Position numbers and translations under genes: made by a program. Source: Tatlockia sp. (GTDB lineage Bacteria; Cyanobacteriota; Cyanobacteriia; Cyanobacteriales; Chroococcidiopsidaceae). From it: DNA of 6,984 nt. Under the pieces are notes generated by a model, which was not told where the DNA came from, ran no database searches, and was given only the letters and a program-made list of their open reading frames with translations. Shown in pieces: positions 6,600 to 6,984 of this stretch (positions are counted from its first letter, which is position 1; each line of letters begins with the position of its first letter). Where the stretch lies: NCBI GenBank assembly GCA_013698215.1, contig JACCVJ010000005.1:1-6984 (forward strand), written 5' to 3'.

Positions 6600-6627
6600 T
6601 TGACAAAAAAGTCGCCTTGGTTATTCC
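6600..6627 (+). promoter_or_regulatory. Possible ycf35 promoter
   Basis: TTGACA (6600-6605) is followed after 16 nt by TATTCC (6622-6627), a poor -10 element keeping only its first three bases. Transcription would start near 6634, leaving a leader of about 67 nt. The perfect -35 supports it, but the -10 match is weak and ycf35 may also be reached by read-through from ycf46. Confidence 0.35.
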
Positions 6628-6672
6628 ACCTCAAACAGGGCGACGAAACCTGACCGAAACTGTTGTCGTTTT
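6611..6672 (+). other. Overlapping alternative hairpins in the ycf35 leader
   Basis: GTCGCC (6611-6616) can pair with GGCGAC (6639-6644). The same CGAC (6641-6644) plus two further bases can instead pair with TTGTCG (6663-6668), allowing one G-U pair, and TTTT follows at 6669-6672. The two pairings exclude each other, which is the layout of an attenuator. The second stem is weak with a 16-nt loop. If transcription starts at about 6634, the first arm is not in the RNA, so the switch could operate only on read-through from ycf46. Confidence 0.2.
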
Positions 6673-6686
6673 AATTCAGATTTCCC

Positions 6687-6692
6687 AGGAGG
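6687..6692 (+). promoter_or_regulatory. Strong Shine-Dalgarno of ycf35
   Basis: AGGAGG ends 8 nt before the ATG at 6701. It is the only full-consensus ribosome-binding site in the window and fixes the ycf35 start. It suggests much more efficient translation initiation than at the neighbouring genes. Confidence 0.85.
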
Positions 6693-6700
6693 AAACCCAA

Positions 6701-6984
6701 ATGTCCCATTTTAGCACTCTACGCACCAAAATCGCTGATGCCGAAATTCTTAAGGCTTCCTTACGCGACTTAGGCATCAACACCAAGACCGAAGCTGACG
6801 TTCGCGGCTACAACGGTCAAAGAGTTCGTGCTGACCTAGTTGCAGTATTAGAAGGCGAATACGATTTAGGCTGGTCACGCAATAGCGATGGTTCTTTTGA
6901 CCTAATTGCTGACCTTTGGGGCGTTGCTAAAAAGCACAACCAAACTGAGTTAATCAACTCTATCAACCAAAAGTACGCTGTTAA
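6701..6984 (+). CDS. ycf35: Ycf35 (DUF1257), 3' end missing
   Basis: The frame runs from ATG 6701 to the window end, giving 94 complete codons plus two bases and no stop. The peptide starts MSHFSTLRTKIADAEILKAS and continues with LRDLGINTKTEADVRGYNGQ (21-40), RADLVAVL (43-50), EYDLGWSRNSDGSFDLIADLW (split across 53-73) and a C-terminal helix ending in QKYAV. This is the Ycf35/DUF1257 pattern, known from cyanobacteria and plastids. Full-length members are roughly 115 to 130 residues, so only the end is missing. It is a small soluble protein with no catalytic motif and no firmly known function. It lies 149 nt after ycf46 on the same strand, with its own strong ribosome-binding site. Its conservation alongside ycf46 suggests a role tied to photosynthetic or iron-sulfur metabolism, but that is inference. 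Confidence 0.93.
   Translation, partial: MSHFSTLRTKIADAEILKASLRDLGINTKTEADVRGYNGQRVRADLVAVLEGEYDLGWSRNSDGSFDLIADLWGVAKKHNQTELINSINQKYAV

Overview
The window is cyanobacterial. It carries sqdB and sqdX for sulfolipid synthesis of thylakoid membranes, two conserved genes otherwise known from red-algal-type plastids and cyanobacteria (ycf46 and ycf35), and four copies of the cyanobacterial HIP1 octamer GCGATCGC. The base composition is moderately AT-rich. The species cannot be fixed from this much sequence.

Left part (1-1483). The last 47 codons of an unrecognised gene are followed by a 151-nt gap and then a complete plus-strand GT4-family glycosyltransferase. That gene meets sqdX tail to tail with only 12 to 13 nt between stop codons. 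An inverted repeat there carries one TAG stop in each arm.

Middle part (1473-4415, minus strand). This is a compact three-gene operon read right to left: sqdB (UDP-sulfoquinovose synthase), a DUF4291 gene, and sqdX (sulfoquinovosyltransferase). SqdB makes UDP-sulfoquinovose from UDP-glucose and sulfite. SqdX transfers the sulfoquinovose to diacylglycerol to give SQDG. The DUF4291 gene starts 1 nt after the sqdB stop and ends 11 nt before the sqdX start, so it is probably co-translated with the sulfolipid genes. No role for it in this pathway is known to me, and this is the most unusual gene arrangement in the window.

Right part (4416-6984, plus strand). A 205-nt divergent intergenic region holds a 10-bp direct repeat, a perfect 16-bp palindrome and a good -35 element. 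It precedes a small ribbon-helix-helix (RHH) protein with a CPEC motif, then the AAA+ ATPase Ycf46, then Ycf35, which runs off the window end. A second perfect 16-bp palindrome lies just before another TTGACA upstream of ycf35. The RHH-ycf46-ycf35 block looks like a regulated conserved cyanobacterial module. The two palindrome/TTGACA pairs suggest, but do not prove, that both units answer to a DNA-binding protein, possibly the RHH protein itself.

No rRNA, tRNA, CRISPR array, transposase or prophage gene was seen. I did not find a clear undescribed system. The best candidates for follow-up are the DUF4291 gene inside the sulfolipid operon and the palindrome-controlled RHH/ycf46/ycf35 module.
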